A stretch of DNA of 62,463 bases from Polynucleobacter sp. AP-Reno-20A-A9 (GTDB lineage Bacteria; Pseudomonadota; Gammaproteobacteria; Burkholderiales; Burkholderiaceae): NCBI RefSeq assembly GCF_018882085.1, contig NZ_JACVPB010000011.1:1-62463 (forward strand). The letters are read 5' to 3'. Position 1 is the stretch's first letter, and every line of letters starts with the position of its first letter. Position numbers and translations under genes: made by a program. This document shows positions 1 through 6,924 of the stretch, in pieces. The notes beneath the pieces were generated by a model. The model was not told the origin of the DNA. It saw nothing but the letters and a program-made list of their open reading frames with translations, and made no database searches.

Positions 1-62
1 TCAACTACCTGTTTGACTGCCTCTAACTTGAACTCTTCAGTAAACCGTCTTCTTGTACTCAT
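1..62 (-). CDS. IS3-family transposase OrfA, N-terminal 20 codons (partial)
   Basis: Reading on the minus strand from ATG at 62 gives a peptide starting MSTRRRFTEEFKLEAVKQVV, which is the standard beginning of IS3-family OrfA proteins (helix-turn-helix DNA-binding protein that acts with OrfB by programmed frameshift). The ATG follows a perfect AGGAGG by 8 bases. The gene runs off the left edge after 62 bases, so nothing can be said about whether the element is intact. Family assignment rests on this short but very typical sequence. Confidence 0.75.
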   Translation of the reverse strand, partial: MSTRRRFTEEFKLEAVKQVV

Positions 63-110
63 GACACACCTCCTAATAGACTAAATATTAGGCTAGAAAG
101 TGTCTATAGA
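1..110 (-). mobile_element. Partial IS3-family insertion sequence, transposase-start end
   Basis: The window opens inside an insertion sequence that reads out to the left. Only the first transposase codons and about 45 bases of leader are present. The leader holds a perfect AGGAGG ribosome site at 71-76 and the stretch TATAGACACTTTC (complement of 96-108), which may belong to the terminal inverted repeat. The outer boundary is placed near 108-110 by inference only; no target duplication can be tested because the other end lies outside the window. Its terminal sequence does not resemble that of the element at the right edge, so the two are probably different elements. Confidence 0.6.
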
Positions 111-132
111 AGTAGTAGCGATTCAAATTTCA

Positions 133-148
133 TGTTCGCTATCAAACA
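133..148. promoter_or_regulatory. Quasi-palindromic operator candidate (copy a)
   Basis: The 16-mer TGTTCGCTATCAAACA matches the ideal dyad TGTTCGGTACCGAACA at 13 of 16 positions and is flanked by A and T that extend the symmetry to ATGTT...AACAT. Similar 16-mers lie at 300-315, 823-838 and 1922-1937, all intergenic. A binding site for the Crp/Fnr-type regulator at 2002 is a plausible but untested reading. Confidence 0.4.
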
Positions 149-299
149 TATGGAATAAATAATTTATCTCCAAAGATAGATTGGTCAACATCCTCTCAAA
201 AGACATCGATTAAAAAAGAGCTAGTAATTTTCTTATCAGCAAAGGCATGACTTCAGGGCCGTTTGATTACATCAGTATTTAATTCTGCCGATCACGAAG

Positions 300-315
300 T
301 GTGCGCTATCAGACG
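300..315. promoter_or_regulatory. Quasi-palindromic operator candidate (copy b, degenerate)
   Basis: TGTGCGCTATCAGACG shares the core CGCTATCA with copy a and matches the ideal dyad at 10 of 16 positions. It sits about 145 bases upstream of the His-rich gene at 459. It is the weakest of the four related intergenic sites listed here. Confidence 0.3.
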
Positions 316-458
316 GAAATCCGAAGGCGCATTCCTTAAGATTTACACGCAGTGGATACAAAATATTGATGCTAAGGACACAGTAATGGCCGAAGCTAGT
401 TCTTAGCAATCCATATTCCGCTGTGATGTTTTGATAATTTCTTTTCAAGGAGCATTCT

Positions 459-734
459 ATGCAAAATCTACACCCCAATCATTCACATGCGCAAGATAAA
501 AATCATGTTCAGCATCAAAATACTGCAGAGCATTATCACAAGCATGCAGCAAATCATCATGAACAAGCTATGAAGAGCCACTTAGAAGCAGCAAGATTGA
601 ATGAATTAGGGATCCGTGAAGCTTCTGCTTCTCATGCGCTAACCGCCCACGCTCACGCCCTTGCCGCACTTCGTCATAGCGAGGATGCGATCAATGAGCA
701 CGCTAACATTCAATCATCAGTACAAAGACCATAA
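459..734 (+). CDS. Small histidine-rich protein, function unknown
   Basis: A 91-residue protein with 16 histidines, no signal peptide and no membrane segment. The first third is dense in His (residues 5-41). The rest is alanine-rich and likely helical, with the pattern H-LEAARLNELG-HALTAHAHALAALRH. It resembles the His/Ala-rich small helical proteins found in environmental proteobacteria, whose biochemical role is not settled; metal binding or stress protection are guesses from composition. The start is well supported by AAGGAG at 448-453, five bases before the ATG. It stands alone, with a quasi-palindrome about 145 bases upstream and the next gene 183 bases downstream. Confidence 0.75.
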   Translation: MQNLHPNHSHAQDKNHVQHQNTAEHYHKHAANHHEQAMKSHLEAARLNELGIREASASHALTAHAHALAALRHSEDAINEHANIQSSVQRP

Positions 735-822
735 AGAAGATCGGCAGCTTGTTTTATGCTGTCGCTTAGATACCCCACTCCACCAAACTAAAAAGCCTCG
801 CCATGTTTGCGTGCTACCAATG

Positions 823-838
823 CGTTCGATACCGAACA
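823..838. promoter_or_regulatory. Quasi-palindromic operator candidate (copy c)
   Basis: CGTTCGATACCGAACA matches the ideal dyad TGTTCGGTACCGAACA at 14 of 16 positions, the best copy in the window. It lies about 80 bases upstream of the gene at 918, in a 183-base intergenic space that shows no other gene. Confidence 0.45.
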
Positions 839-917
839 TTTTAATTTGCAGGTGATGCATTAGATTTAACCTCTACCTTCAAAATCATGTGGGTACCACA
901 AAGAAGGATGCGGGGGA

Positions 918-1352
918 ATGTCTACTTACACGCAATTAATCAAACTGCTAGCCTTTATCACCCTAGTTTTGCCCAGTATTTCTGGCTATACAGAGGAAAC
1001 ATATTTACAGATAAATGGGGTTAGCATTCATTCAAGACCCGGAAATAATGGCTTTAATCCAGGTCTAGGTATTGAAAGAGCAATTTCTGAAAATTGGAAT
1101 ATAGCCGGTGGGTGGTATTACAACAGCGACTATCGCGGAAGTGCATATGCTTATGGTCGCTACTCTTACTATCGCAAAGATGGCTGGGATTTAGGCGTTG
1201 GCATTGGGGCTGTGACTGGATATAACGGCTGGGGCTTGATGCCCATGATATTTCCAGAATTTTGTTATGAATGGATTTGTGCGATTGCATTACCTCAATT
1301 GCAATCAACTGGATCATCTATTATCGGCGTTCATTTACGTGTCCCGCTGTAA
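918..1352 (+). CDS. Predicted small outer-membrane beta-barrel protein
   Basis: A 144-residue protein with a signal peptide (hydrophobic core about residues 7-20, likely cleavage near 23-25). The mature part has alternating aromatic and small residues rich in Tyr, Trp and Gly, typical of a short transmembrane beta-barrel; repeated Y-x-Y and G-x-G strands run over residues 40-140. I do not recognise a named family. The ATG is preceded by a GGGGG run 2-6 bases upstream. A possible operator (823-838) lies upstream. It converges with the BLUF gene, with a hairpin at 1429-1452 between them. Confidence 0.65.
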   Translation: MSTYTQLIKLLAFITLVLPSISGYTEETYLQINGVSIHSRPGNNGFNPGLGIERAISENWNIAGGWYYNSDYRGSAYAYGRYSYYRKDGWDLGVGIGAVTGYNGWGLMPMIFPEFCYEWICAIALPQLQSTGSSIIGVHLRVPL

Positions 1353-1428
1353 TTGATAGCTATGTGCGGGGGACGAAATATCTTTAGACTAGCCACCCCA
1401 TATCTCGACAGCTTTGGTGCTATTTGAT

Positions 1429-1452
1429 GCATAAGCTAAAAAGCGCTTATGC
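1429..1452. terminator. Hairpin between convergent genes
   Basis: GCATAAGC (1429-1436) and GCTTATGC (1445-1452) form a perfect 8-base-pair stem around an 8-base loop. It overlaps the stop codon of the BLUF gene and follows the gene at 918. No U-tract follows on either strand, so termination is plausible but not certain. Confidence 0.35.
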
Positions 1453-1860
1453 CGGAAACCAGAGAGAGCTCATCGAATCCAGAGCTTTTAAATCCTGGTC
1501 AGTCATGCTGTCAATGACTTCAGAAAATTTAGGGAAAGCCGATGAAAATTCCTGCACGTCAAATAATTTCATTGCCCACTTTGGAAAGCGGCGTTTTGTA
1601 ATCGTAGAAATTCCTAGCAATTCAATTTTGTGATGCCTTTGGTCTTTTTGAATGCTGGCCCAAAGCACCTCAATATCAGCCCTATTGCCCTCTAGAATTT
1701 GACCAAAATAGCCTTTGTCAAAAAAGAGGATGCCAGTAATTCCAAGGCGTGCATTTCTAGGGATCGCCACATCAAGTATTCTGGTTAAGCCCAATATGCC
1801 CATGTCATGCACCGCCTGACTTTGATATCTTAGTTCGACTAAATCGGACTCATTCATCAT
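1447..1860 (-). CDS. BLUF-domain blue-light sensor protein
   Basis: A 137-residue, single-domain protein. BLUF domains bind FAD and rearrange a Tyr-Gln-flavin hydrogen-bond network on blue light. The key residues are in register with AppA: Tyr12 (LRYQSQA), Asn36 (RNARLGITG), Gln54 (FGQILEG), Trp95 and Met97 (PKWAMKL), with Y-to-N, Y-to-Q, Y-to-W and Y-to-M spacings of 24, 42, 83 and 85 residues. No effector domain is attached, so the signal must go to a partner protein. Neighbouring c-di-GMP enzymes and the divergent Crp/Fnr regulator (140 bases away) are candidates by position only. Two adjacent ATG codons are possible starts; no strong ribosome site is seen. Confidence 0.9.
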   Translation of the reverse strand: MMNESDLVELRYQSQAVHDMGILGLTRILDVAIPRNARLGITGILFFDKGYFGQILEGNRADIEVLWASIQKDQRHHKIELLGISTITKRRFPKWAMKLFDVQEFSSAFPKFSEVIDSMTDQDLKALDSMSSLWFPA

Positions 1861-1921
1861 TAGTTACCGTAGCTTGAGTTAAAGGAACGTTGATATATTT
1901 ACATATGTCATACTAGCCGTA

Positions 1922-1937
1922 CGTTCGATACCGCACA
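1922..1937. promoter_or_regulatory. Quasi-palindromic operator candidate (copy d)
   Basis: CGTTCGATACCGCACA is identical to copy c over its first 12 bases and matches the ideal dyad at 13 of 16 positions. It lies between the divergent BLUF gene and the Crp/Fnr-type regulator gene, about 65 bases from each start, a good position for autoregulation or joint control. Confidence 0.45.
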
Positions 1938-2001
1938 TATAAACTGACTCTTAGATATATTTGCATAATGTATATTGAAGTAATAGTTGCTGGAGCTTGC
2001 C

Positions 2002-2721
2002 TTGTCAGTAGAAACCCTGAAGGATCAAAATCACCTATTTCACTCAATCCCCCCAGGGGAATGGGAGCGACTCGTACCCCATATTGAGCCGGTTGATTTA
2101 CCTCTGGGTAAAGTACTGTGCAATCCAGGCATGAAATTAAGCCACGCCTACTTCCCCGTCACCGCGATTATTTCCATTCTCTATGAATTTGAAGATGGCG
2201 CCTCAACTGAGGTTGCTGTAATAGGCAATGAGGGCCTAGTAGGAATATCTATTTTTATGGATGGGGGCACTACCACCAGCACCGCTATGGTTAAAAGCGC
2301 AGGAATGGGCTACCGGATTAAATCTGAAATCTTGTTACGCGAATTTAGTCAATGCGCACCACTCATGCATTTACTTTTACGCTTCACCCAAGCCCTAATG
2401 ACTCAGATGACTCAAACGGCAGTTTGCAATCGCCATCACTTGATGGAGCAACAACTTTGCCGTGCTTTGCTTGTTAATCTTGATAGGCTGCCAGGCAATG
2501 AGATAGCGATGACTCAAGAACTGATCGCCAGCCTGTTGGGTGTTCGCAGGGAGGGGGTAACGGAAGCCGCCCTGAAGCTCCAAAAGGATGGCTTAATTAA
2601 ATATTCTCGTGGGCACATTACTATTCTCGACCGAGCAGGCTTAGAGCGCCGCACTTGTGAGTGCTATGGAATCGTTAAACACGAATATGAGCGCCTACTC
2701 CCTAATGGAATAGCTACATAA
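2002..2721 (+). CDS. Crp/Fnr-family transcriptional regulator
   Basis: About 239 residues. The N-terminal two thirds form a cyclic-nucleotide-binding-like jelly roll (LPLGKVL, HAYFPVTAIIS, EVAVIGNEGLVG), followed by a dimer helix and a C-terminal winged helix with MTQELIASLLGVRREGVT as the recognition region and CECYGIVKHEYERLLP at the end. It belongs to the abundant betaproteobacterial Crp/Fnr subgroup with the RREGVT motif. It lacks the N-terminal cysteines of oxygen-sensing FNR, and its ligand is unknown. I prefer the TTG at 2002 because GGAG (1992-1995) is six bases upstream; the TTG at 1987 has none. The quasi-palindromes around 0.1-1.9 kb are candidate targets. Confidence 0.88.
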   Translation: MSVETLKDQNHLFHSIPPGEWERLVPHIEPVDLPLGKVLCNPGMKLSHAYFPVTAIISILYEFEDGASTEVAVIGNEGLVGISIFMDGGTTTSTAMVKSAGMGYRIKSEILLREFSQCAPLMHLLLRFTQALMTQMTQTAVCNRHHLMEQQLCRALLVNLDRLPGNEIAMTQELIASLLGVRREGVTEAALKLQKDGLIKYSRGHITILDRAGLERRTCECYGIVKHEYERLLPNGIAT

Positions 2722-2773
2722 CCTTATCAGCATCTGCAGATAAATCCAAATATATTCCATCCCAACTAAGTAA

Positions 2774-2792
2774 GGTCATTAATACAATGACC
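2774..2792. other. Hairpin between convergent genes
   Basis: GGTCATT and AATGACC form a 7-base-pair stem with a 5-base loop. An outer pairing of ATCCCAACT with AGTTGGAT flanks it. It sits between the stops of the regulator and the VIT gene and may act as a weak terminator; no U-tract is present. Confidence 0.3.
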
Positions 2793-2834
2793 GCGCAATC
2801 CCAGTTGGATCGCAGTCAAAGATGATTGCCAAAA

Positions 2835-3533
2835 TTATCCGGCGCCACCCACCAAACCACCAATAGCACTGGTCACACCCATAGACAGCAGCCCCCAAAA
2901 AACGACTCGGGCTATGGCTATCGGTATTCTTGCACCACCCAAATAAGCAGAAATACCTCCTAAGAATGCAAGCAATACTGCAACCGCAAGACTTACGATC
3001 AATACCAGCTTATCCATACTTACTAGCGATCCGATCATTAATGGCGCAAAACCTCCAACAGAAAATGCCAGTGCCGAGCTTAATGCTGCAAATAGTGGGC
3101 TAGTACTACTGACCTCGGTAATTCCTAACTCATCCCTTGCATGCGCTTTTAAGCCGTCTTGACTCATTAATTCAATCGCTACTTGCCTGGCCAATTGAAT
3201 GCTTAACCCTCGCTTGATATATATCTGGATAAGCTCTTCTTGCTCGAGCTCTGGATTCTGAATTAACTCAAGCCTTTCCTTATCTAAATCCGCAGTTTCG
3301 GTATCTAGTTGTGAGCTAACGGAGACATACTCTCCCGAAGCCATGGACATCGCGCCAGCTAGTAGGCCAGCAACCCCAGAGATAACAACTGCATTATGGC
3401 TAGCGCCTGCAGCAGCAATACCCAAGATAAGACTGGCTATGGAAATAATCCCATCATTTGCGCCAAGGACTGCCGCACGTAGCCATCCTATGCGATGAAT
3501 CCGATGCCTCTCAGAATGGCCGATCAAGATCAC
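2835..3533 (-). CDS. VIT1/CCC1-family predicted iron/manganese transporter
   Basis: About 232 residues with roughly five membrane segments: two near the N-terminus (AAVLGANDGIISIASLILGIAA, then VSGVAGLLAGAMSMASGEYVSV) and three at the C-terminus. Between them is a charged helical insert (residues about 75-130) typical of bacterial VIT proteins. The family exports Fe2+ or Mn2+ from the cytoplasm in plants and yeast; the substrate here is inferred. The open frame extends to a GTG at 3563, but GTG at 3533 has AGGGAG a few bases upstream and gives the family-like start before HSERHRIHRIGWLRAA. An incomplete operator-like half site (3594-3609) is upstream. Confidence 0.85.
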   Translation of the reverse strand: MILIGHSERHRIHRIGWLRAAVLGANDGIISIASLILGIAAAGASHNAVVISGVAGLLAGAMSMASGEYVSVSSQLDTETADLDKERLELIQNPELEQEELIQIYIKRGLSIQLARQVAIELMSQDGLKAHARDELGITEVSSTSPLFAALSSALAFSVGGFAPLMIGSLVSMDKLVLIVSLAVAVLLAFLGGISAYLGGARIPIAIARVVFWGLLSMGVTSAIGGLVGGAG

Positions 3534-3688
3534 TAGACTGCTCCCTGAAAATAGAAACTGCACCGACCAAAATAAAAATAGAGCGTTAAATTATGTTCGG
3601 TCCACTCAATTCACTCTACTCTTTTTAAGGTGCAACACAACAACTGAAGGAGTATTTTTTAAACTCAAATGTGAGTGCCGCACGATAT

Positions 3689-4753
3689 CTATGGTGATAT
3701 ATTTCCCGGCAAGTCATTTAAATAAGGGGCTATCTCATTGGCAGATAAGACATTGCAGATGACGCCCAAATTAATTGCTACAGCTGGCATGCCAAAAATA
3801 ATGCTGGAATCCTCATCTTGGGCAACGGTATCACCGCCAGCATCAAAAATAGTTTTCATGCCATTTGCCCCATCCCTTCCCATGCCACTGAGAATGACAG
3901 CCACTGCACTATTCCCATACACCTCCGCAGTTGAATGAAACAACTTGTCGATACTTGGGCAATACATATCATCTAAATTTGGAGGGCATATTACAAAGGC
4001 ACCATTGTTAGAAAAAGTAAGGTGCATACCATCGGGCGGAAAATAGATATGCCCCGGCATCGGGAATCCACCCTCAGTTGCAGTCTCAATGATTAAAGGA
4101 CAGATCCCCCTCAACCAGGTTAACATCCCCGCCAAGAATCCATGGCTAATATGTTGAATACATACAATCGGAATCGAAAAGTGATTCTTGAGTCCCGATA
4201 AAATTACTTCAAAGGCCTGAGGGCCACCCGTAGAGGCACCCATGACAATGATTTTAGGCAAGACAAGTCTGGGAATAAGGCATTTTGCACTTGGGGGAGG
4301 TATGGGCTGCCCTTTTTTCCTTGGTATGTATTTAACACCATTAATAATACGAATTCTTTCAACCAGCTTTAACCCATCCTCCTTACCAATAATGCCGCCT
4401 GTCGCTCGCGGTTTCGGCATCACATCAATAGCCCCTGCCGAGAGCAACTTAAAGATGTTATCCACCTGATCAGGTTGGACAGAAATGCTTAATACCAAAA
4501 TGGGGCACGGATAAATCTTGACCGCTTTTTGAATAAACTCAAGCCCATCCATCACAGGCATATGGTAGTCCGTGCAAATCACATCCGGCCTTACAACTGG
4601 AAGTAAATTGAGTGCCTCTGCACCATTCATTGCAGTACCAACCACCTCTATATGAGCATCAGCATCTAAAACAGATTTGATGATATGCAGCTGTAATGGT
4701 GAATCCTCAACTAGCAGAACTCGAATCGGGGCGGCTTCACCATTATTTGGCAT
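3689..4753 (-). CDS. cheB: CheB-type protein-glutamate methylesterase (WspF-like)
   Basis: A 354-residue response regulator that removes methyl groups from the chemoreceptor. The N-terminal receiver domain (about 10-130) carries the acid pocket Glu16/Asp17, phospho-acceptor Asp62 (CTDYHMPVMDG) and Lys114. The C-terminal methylesterase domain has the expected triad Ser174 (GASTGG), His200 (IQHISHGF) and Asp293 (SGMGRDG). It is the last gene of the five-gene chemosensory operon, 20 bases after cheA. Adaptation enzymes are therefore complete here, as in the Wsp surface-sensing system of Pseudomonas. Assignment to CheB is firm; WspF-like is by operon resemblance. Confidence 0.95.
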   Translation of the reverse strand: MPNNGEAAPIRVLLVEDSPLQLHIIKSVLDADAHIEVVGTAMNGAEALNLLPVVRPDVICTDYHMPVMDGLEFIQKAVKIYPCPILVLSISVQPDQVDNIFKLLSAGAIDVMPKPRATGGIIGKEDGLKLVERIRIINGVKYIPRKKGQPIPPPSAKCLIPRLVLPKIIVMGASTGGPQAFEVILSGLKNHFSIPIVCIQHISHGFLAGMLTWLRGICPLIIETATEGGFPMPGHIYFPPDGMHLTFSNNGAFVICPPNLDDMYCPSIDKLFHSTAEVYGNSAVAVILSGMGRDGANGMKTIFDAGGDTVAQDEDSSIIFGMPAVAINLGVICNVLSANEIAPYLNDLPGNISP

Positions 4754-4773
4754 TGAAATAGGCTCTTTATTCT

Positions 4774-6915
4774 TTATATAAGTCTGGCAATGGAATCTAA
4801 CAATACCGTTTGATCAAAGTCTGATTTTGAAATGTAGGCATCCGCACCAGCCTCTAGACCTCTACGACGATCATCTTCCGATGCTAATGAAGTCACCAGA
4901 ATAATAGGAATATCGGAAAACTTTCTGTTGGCTCTAATTTTGGCTGCCAACTCTAAGCCATCCATATTGGGCATCATGATGTCAGAGACAATGGCATCAA
5001 AAGACCGTGAGGCCAATATATTCCAGGCATTCACACCATCCACTGCGGTTACGACTTCATAACCAGCAGCCTCTAAAATTCTCTTCTCTTGTATCCGCGT
5101 CACAATGCTATCTTCAACTAGCAGTAAAGATTTTTTGGTTGAAGGTTCTATAGCCGGAACAGCATCCCCAGCACCGGCTGATTTTTGGTGTGTATGACGA
5201 ACACTCTTGGCAAGATCGCCTGCATTGAGAACAGCACAAACCATGCCAGAGTCCAAGATGGTAAGCCCTGAAACATTACGCAATCTTTTAATAGGCGCAG
5301 GAGGTGCCTTTAAAACGATCTCCTCTTCATCACGCAATTCATCCACGATTAAGCCAAAGCTAAATTCGCCCACACGGACAACCACGCAAATTACTGCAGC
5401 TTGAGCATCCACAAGATGCAATGGTTTATCCAGCAAAGAACCTAAACGATTGACCGTGATCACTTCATCGTCGTGATAGAAGCACTGCCTATCCTCACGT
5501 ATTAATAATTCGCCAGGTTGCAATATCTTTGAGAAATAAATAGCATCGCAAGGCAATGCATAACTTTCACCCCATTCGCGTAGGATCATCACGCGAGTAG
5601 AGGTTAACGAGACTGGCAGATTAAGCGTGAAAGTCATTCCTAGGCCTGGGCGGGAGTCAATTTCTAGGGTTCCGCGCATGCGCTCGACTGTTGATCGCAC
5701 AACGTCCAAGCCTACCCCTCGTCCAGAAATGTCGGTAATCATTTTGTTAGTTGAAAACCCGGGAGTCATCAATACACTTTTGAGCTGAGCATCATCCAAG
5801 CCTAAAGCCTGATCTTCCGTATAGAGATGTCGCTTAACAGCTTGCTGACGTATGGCCTCAAGATCCAATCCTCGACCGTCGTCTATTACATCAAGCCGAA
5901 CATGATCCGCATCCTGGCTAACTTTCACCAGTATTTTTCCCACTTCTGGTTTACCAGCCCTGAGCCGCTCCTCCGGAACCTCAATGCCATGATCAATTGC
6001 ATTTCGCAACATATGCATTAAGGGTGACTTCATTTCCTCAATAATTCGTTTATCAGCAACCGTACTTTCACCCTCAAAAACTAGCTCAACTTCTTTTTTC
6101 TCTTCCGCCGCAAGATCGTGAACCATGCGAGGAAATTGCTCCAATAATGTGGAGATAGGCAATAAGCGCAATCCACGAATACCCCCTTCTATCGCCTCGG
6201 CAATAACACTTAACCTACTGGCATCTTCATCTAACTTAGCGCGCATCAACTGGGCCTCTTTAACCCATTCATCAGCGGAAATCTCCCGGCTATCCAATCG
6301 ACCAATAAATCGATTAAATTCATCCTGCCAACGCACAATACGACTTCGACTAACTACCAACTCACCCGTCTGACTTAATAAAAAGTCTAGCTTTTTAGCA
6401 TCCACCCGCAAGGTATCAATATGAAATTCTGCGGGTATCTGGCGCCCCTTATTAATCGAATCGACTTGAGAGACATCAGACGTCTGAATAAAAGATGGAG
6501 CTGGCGGAACGGGGTTGAATGATGAGGATGGGACTTCAACAGCTTTATTTGGGGGTACAGCCTGAGCCATTTCAGTTGTAGCGGGAGAATCGCCAACTGC
6601 CTCAGCTACCAGTTGCCGAATGCGGTCCAGTGTAACGAGCTGAGGCTTAATAACGTCGACAGTGACATTTAATTTACCGCTTCTCACCTCACCGAGCATA
6701 TCCTCGACAGTATTAGCTAAGCCCTGAATATCAATGAGTCCAAGCATTCTTGCCGAACCCTTCAAGCTATGAGCCTCACGAAAGATCTCCTGGACTAAAG
6801 ACTGGTCCCCCGGCGTCTTTTCAAGCTGAAGCAAACCCGCATCTAGTTTTTGCAAATGCTCCGCACTCTCTATTCTAAAGAGATTGCAGAGTTCTAGATC
6901 CTCGATCTTTGGCAT
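4774..6915 (-). CDS. cheA: Hybrid chemotaxis histidine kinase CheA with C-terminal receiver (WspE-like)
   Basis: A 713-residue kinase. In order: Hpt domain (1-110) with phospho-His49 (REAHSLKGSARMLG); a Pro-rich linker (110-160); dimerisation helices (about 165-260); HATPase with N-box (MLRNAIDHGIEVPEERL), G1 (VIDDGRGLD) and G2 (GRGVGLDVV); a CheW-like regulatory domain (about 425-560); and a fused receiver domain (about 590-713) with SDIMMPNMDG. A fused receiver is the hallmark of WspE/FrzE-type kinases in pathways serving functions other than flagellar taxis. It starts 9 bases after the receptor gene. There is no separate cheY in the window, so the external output is probably a regulator such as the divergent REC-EAL protein (inference). 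Confidence 0.95.
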   Translation of the reverse strand: MPKIEDLELCNLFRIESAEHLQKLDAGLLQLEKTPGDQSLVQEIFREAHSLKGSARMLGLIDIQGLANTVEDMLGEVRSGKLNVTVDVIKPQLVTLDRIRQLVAEAVGDSPATTEMAQAVPPNKAVEVPSSSFNPVPPAPSFIQTSDVSQVDSINKGRQIPAEFHIDTLRVDAKKLDFLLSQTGELVVSRSRIVRWQDEFNRFIGRLDSREISADEWVKEAQLMRAKLDEDASRLSVIAEAIEGGIRGLRLLPISTLLEQFPRMVHDLAAEEKKEVELVFEGESTVADKRIIEEMKSPLMHMLRNAIDHGIEVPEERLRAGKPEVGKILVKVSQDADHVRLDVIDDGRGLDLEAIRQQAVKRHLYTEDQALGLDDAQLKSVLMTPGFSTNKMITDISGRGVGLDVVRSTVERMRGTLEIDSRPGLGMTFTLNLPVSLTSTRVMILREWGESYALPCDAIYFSKILQPGELLIREDRQCFYHDDEVITVNRLGSLLDKPLHLVDAQAAVICVVVRVGEFSFGLIVDELRDEEEIVLKAPPAPIKRLRNVSGLTILDSGMVCAVLNAGDLAKSVRHTHQKSAGAGDAVPAIEPSTKKSLLLVEDSIVTRIQEKRILEAAGYEVVTAVDGVNAWNILASRSFDAIVSDIMMPNMDGLELAAKIRANRKFSDIPIILVTSLASEDDRRRGLEAGADAYISKSDFDQTVLLDSIARLI

Positions 6916-6924
6916 GTGTAAAAG

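Larger units (their letters stand above)
111..458. other. Gene-poor stretch between IS end and His-rich gene
   Basis: About 350 bases without a convincing gene. A possible minus-strand frame of 68 codons (272-478) overlaps the next gene's start, has no ribosome site and no recognisable protein features, so it is not called. The stretch contains two copies of a quasi-palindrome (133-148 and 300-315, listed separately) and a 7-base inverted repeat TGCTAAG/CTTAGCA (370-376 and 402-408) separated by 25 bases. It probably holds the promoter region of the gene at 459. Confidence 0.4.

Noticed and set aside
272..478. Minus-strand 68-codon frame near the left IS
   Set aside because: It overlaps the well-supported start of the His-rich gene, has no ribosome site and no protein-like composition.
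661..855. Plus-strand 64-codon frame after the His-rich gene
   Set aside because: Largely overlaps the real gene in another frame and the operator-like palindrome; no ribosome site.
3594..3609. Fifth operator copy upstream of the VIT gene
   Set aside because: Only the left half TGTTCGGT matches; the right half is not symmetric, so it is mentioned but not listed as a site.
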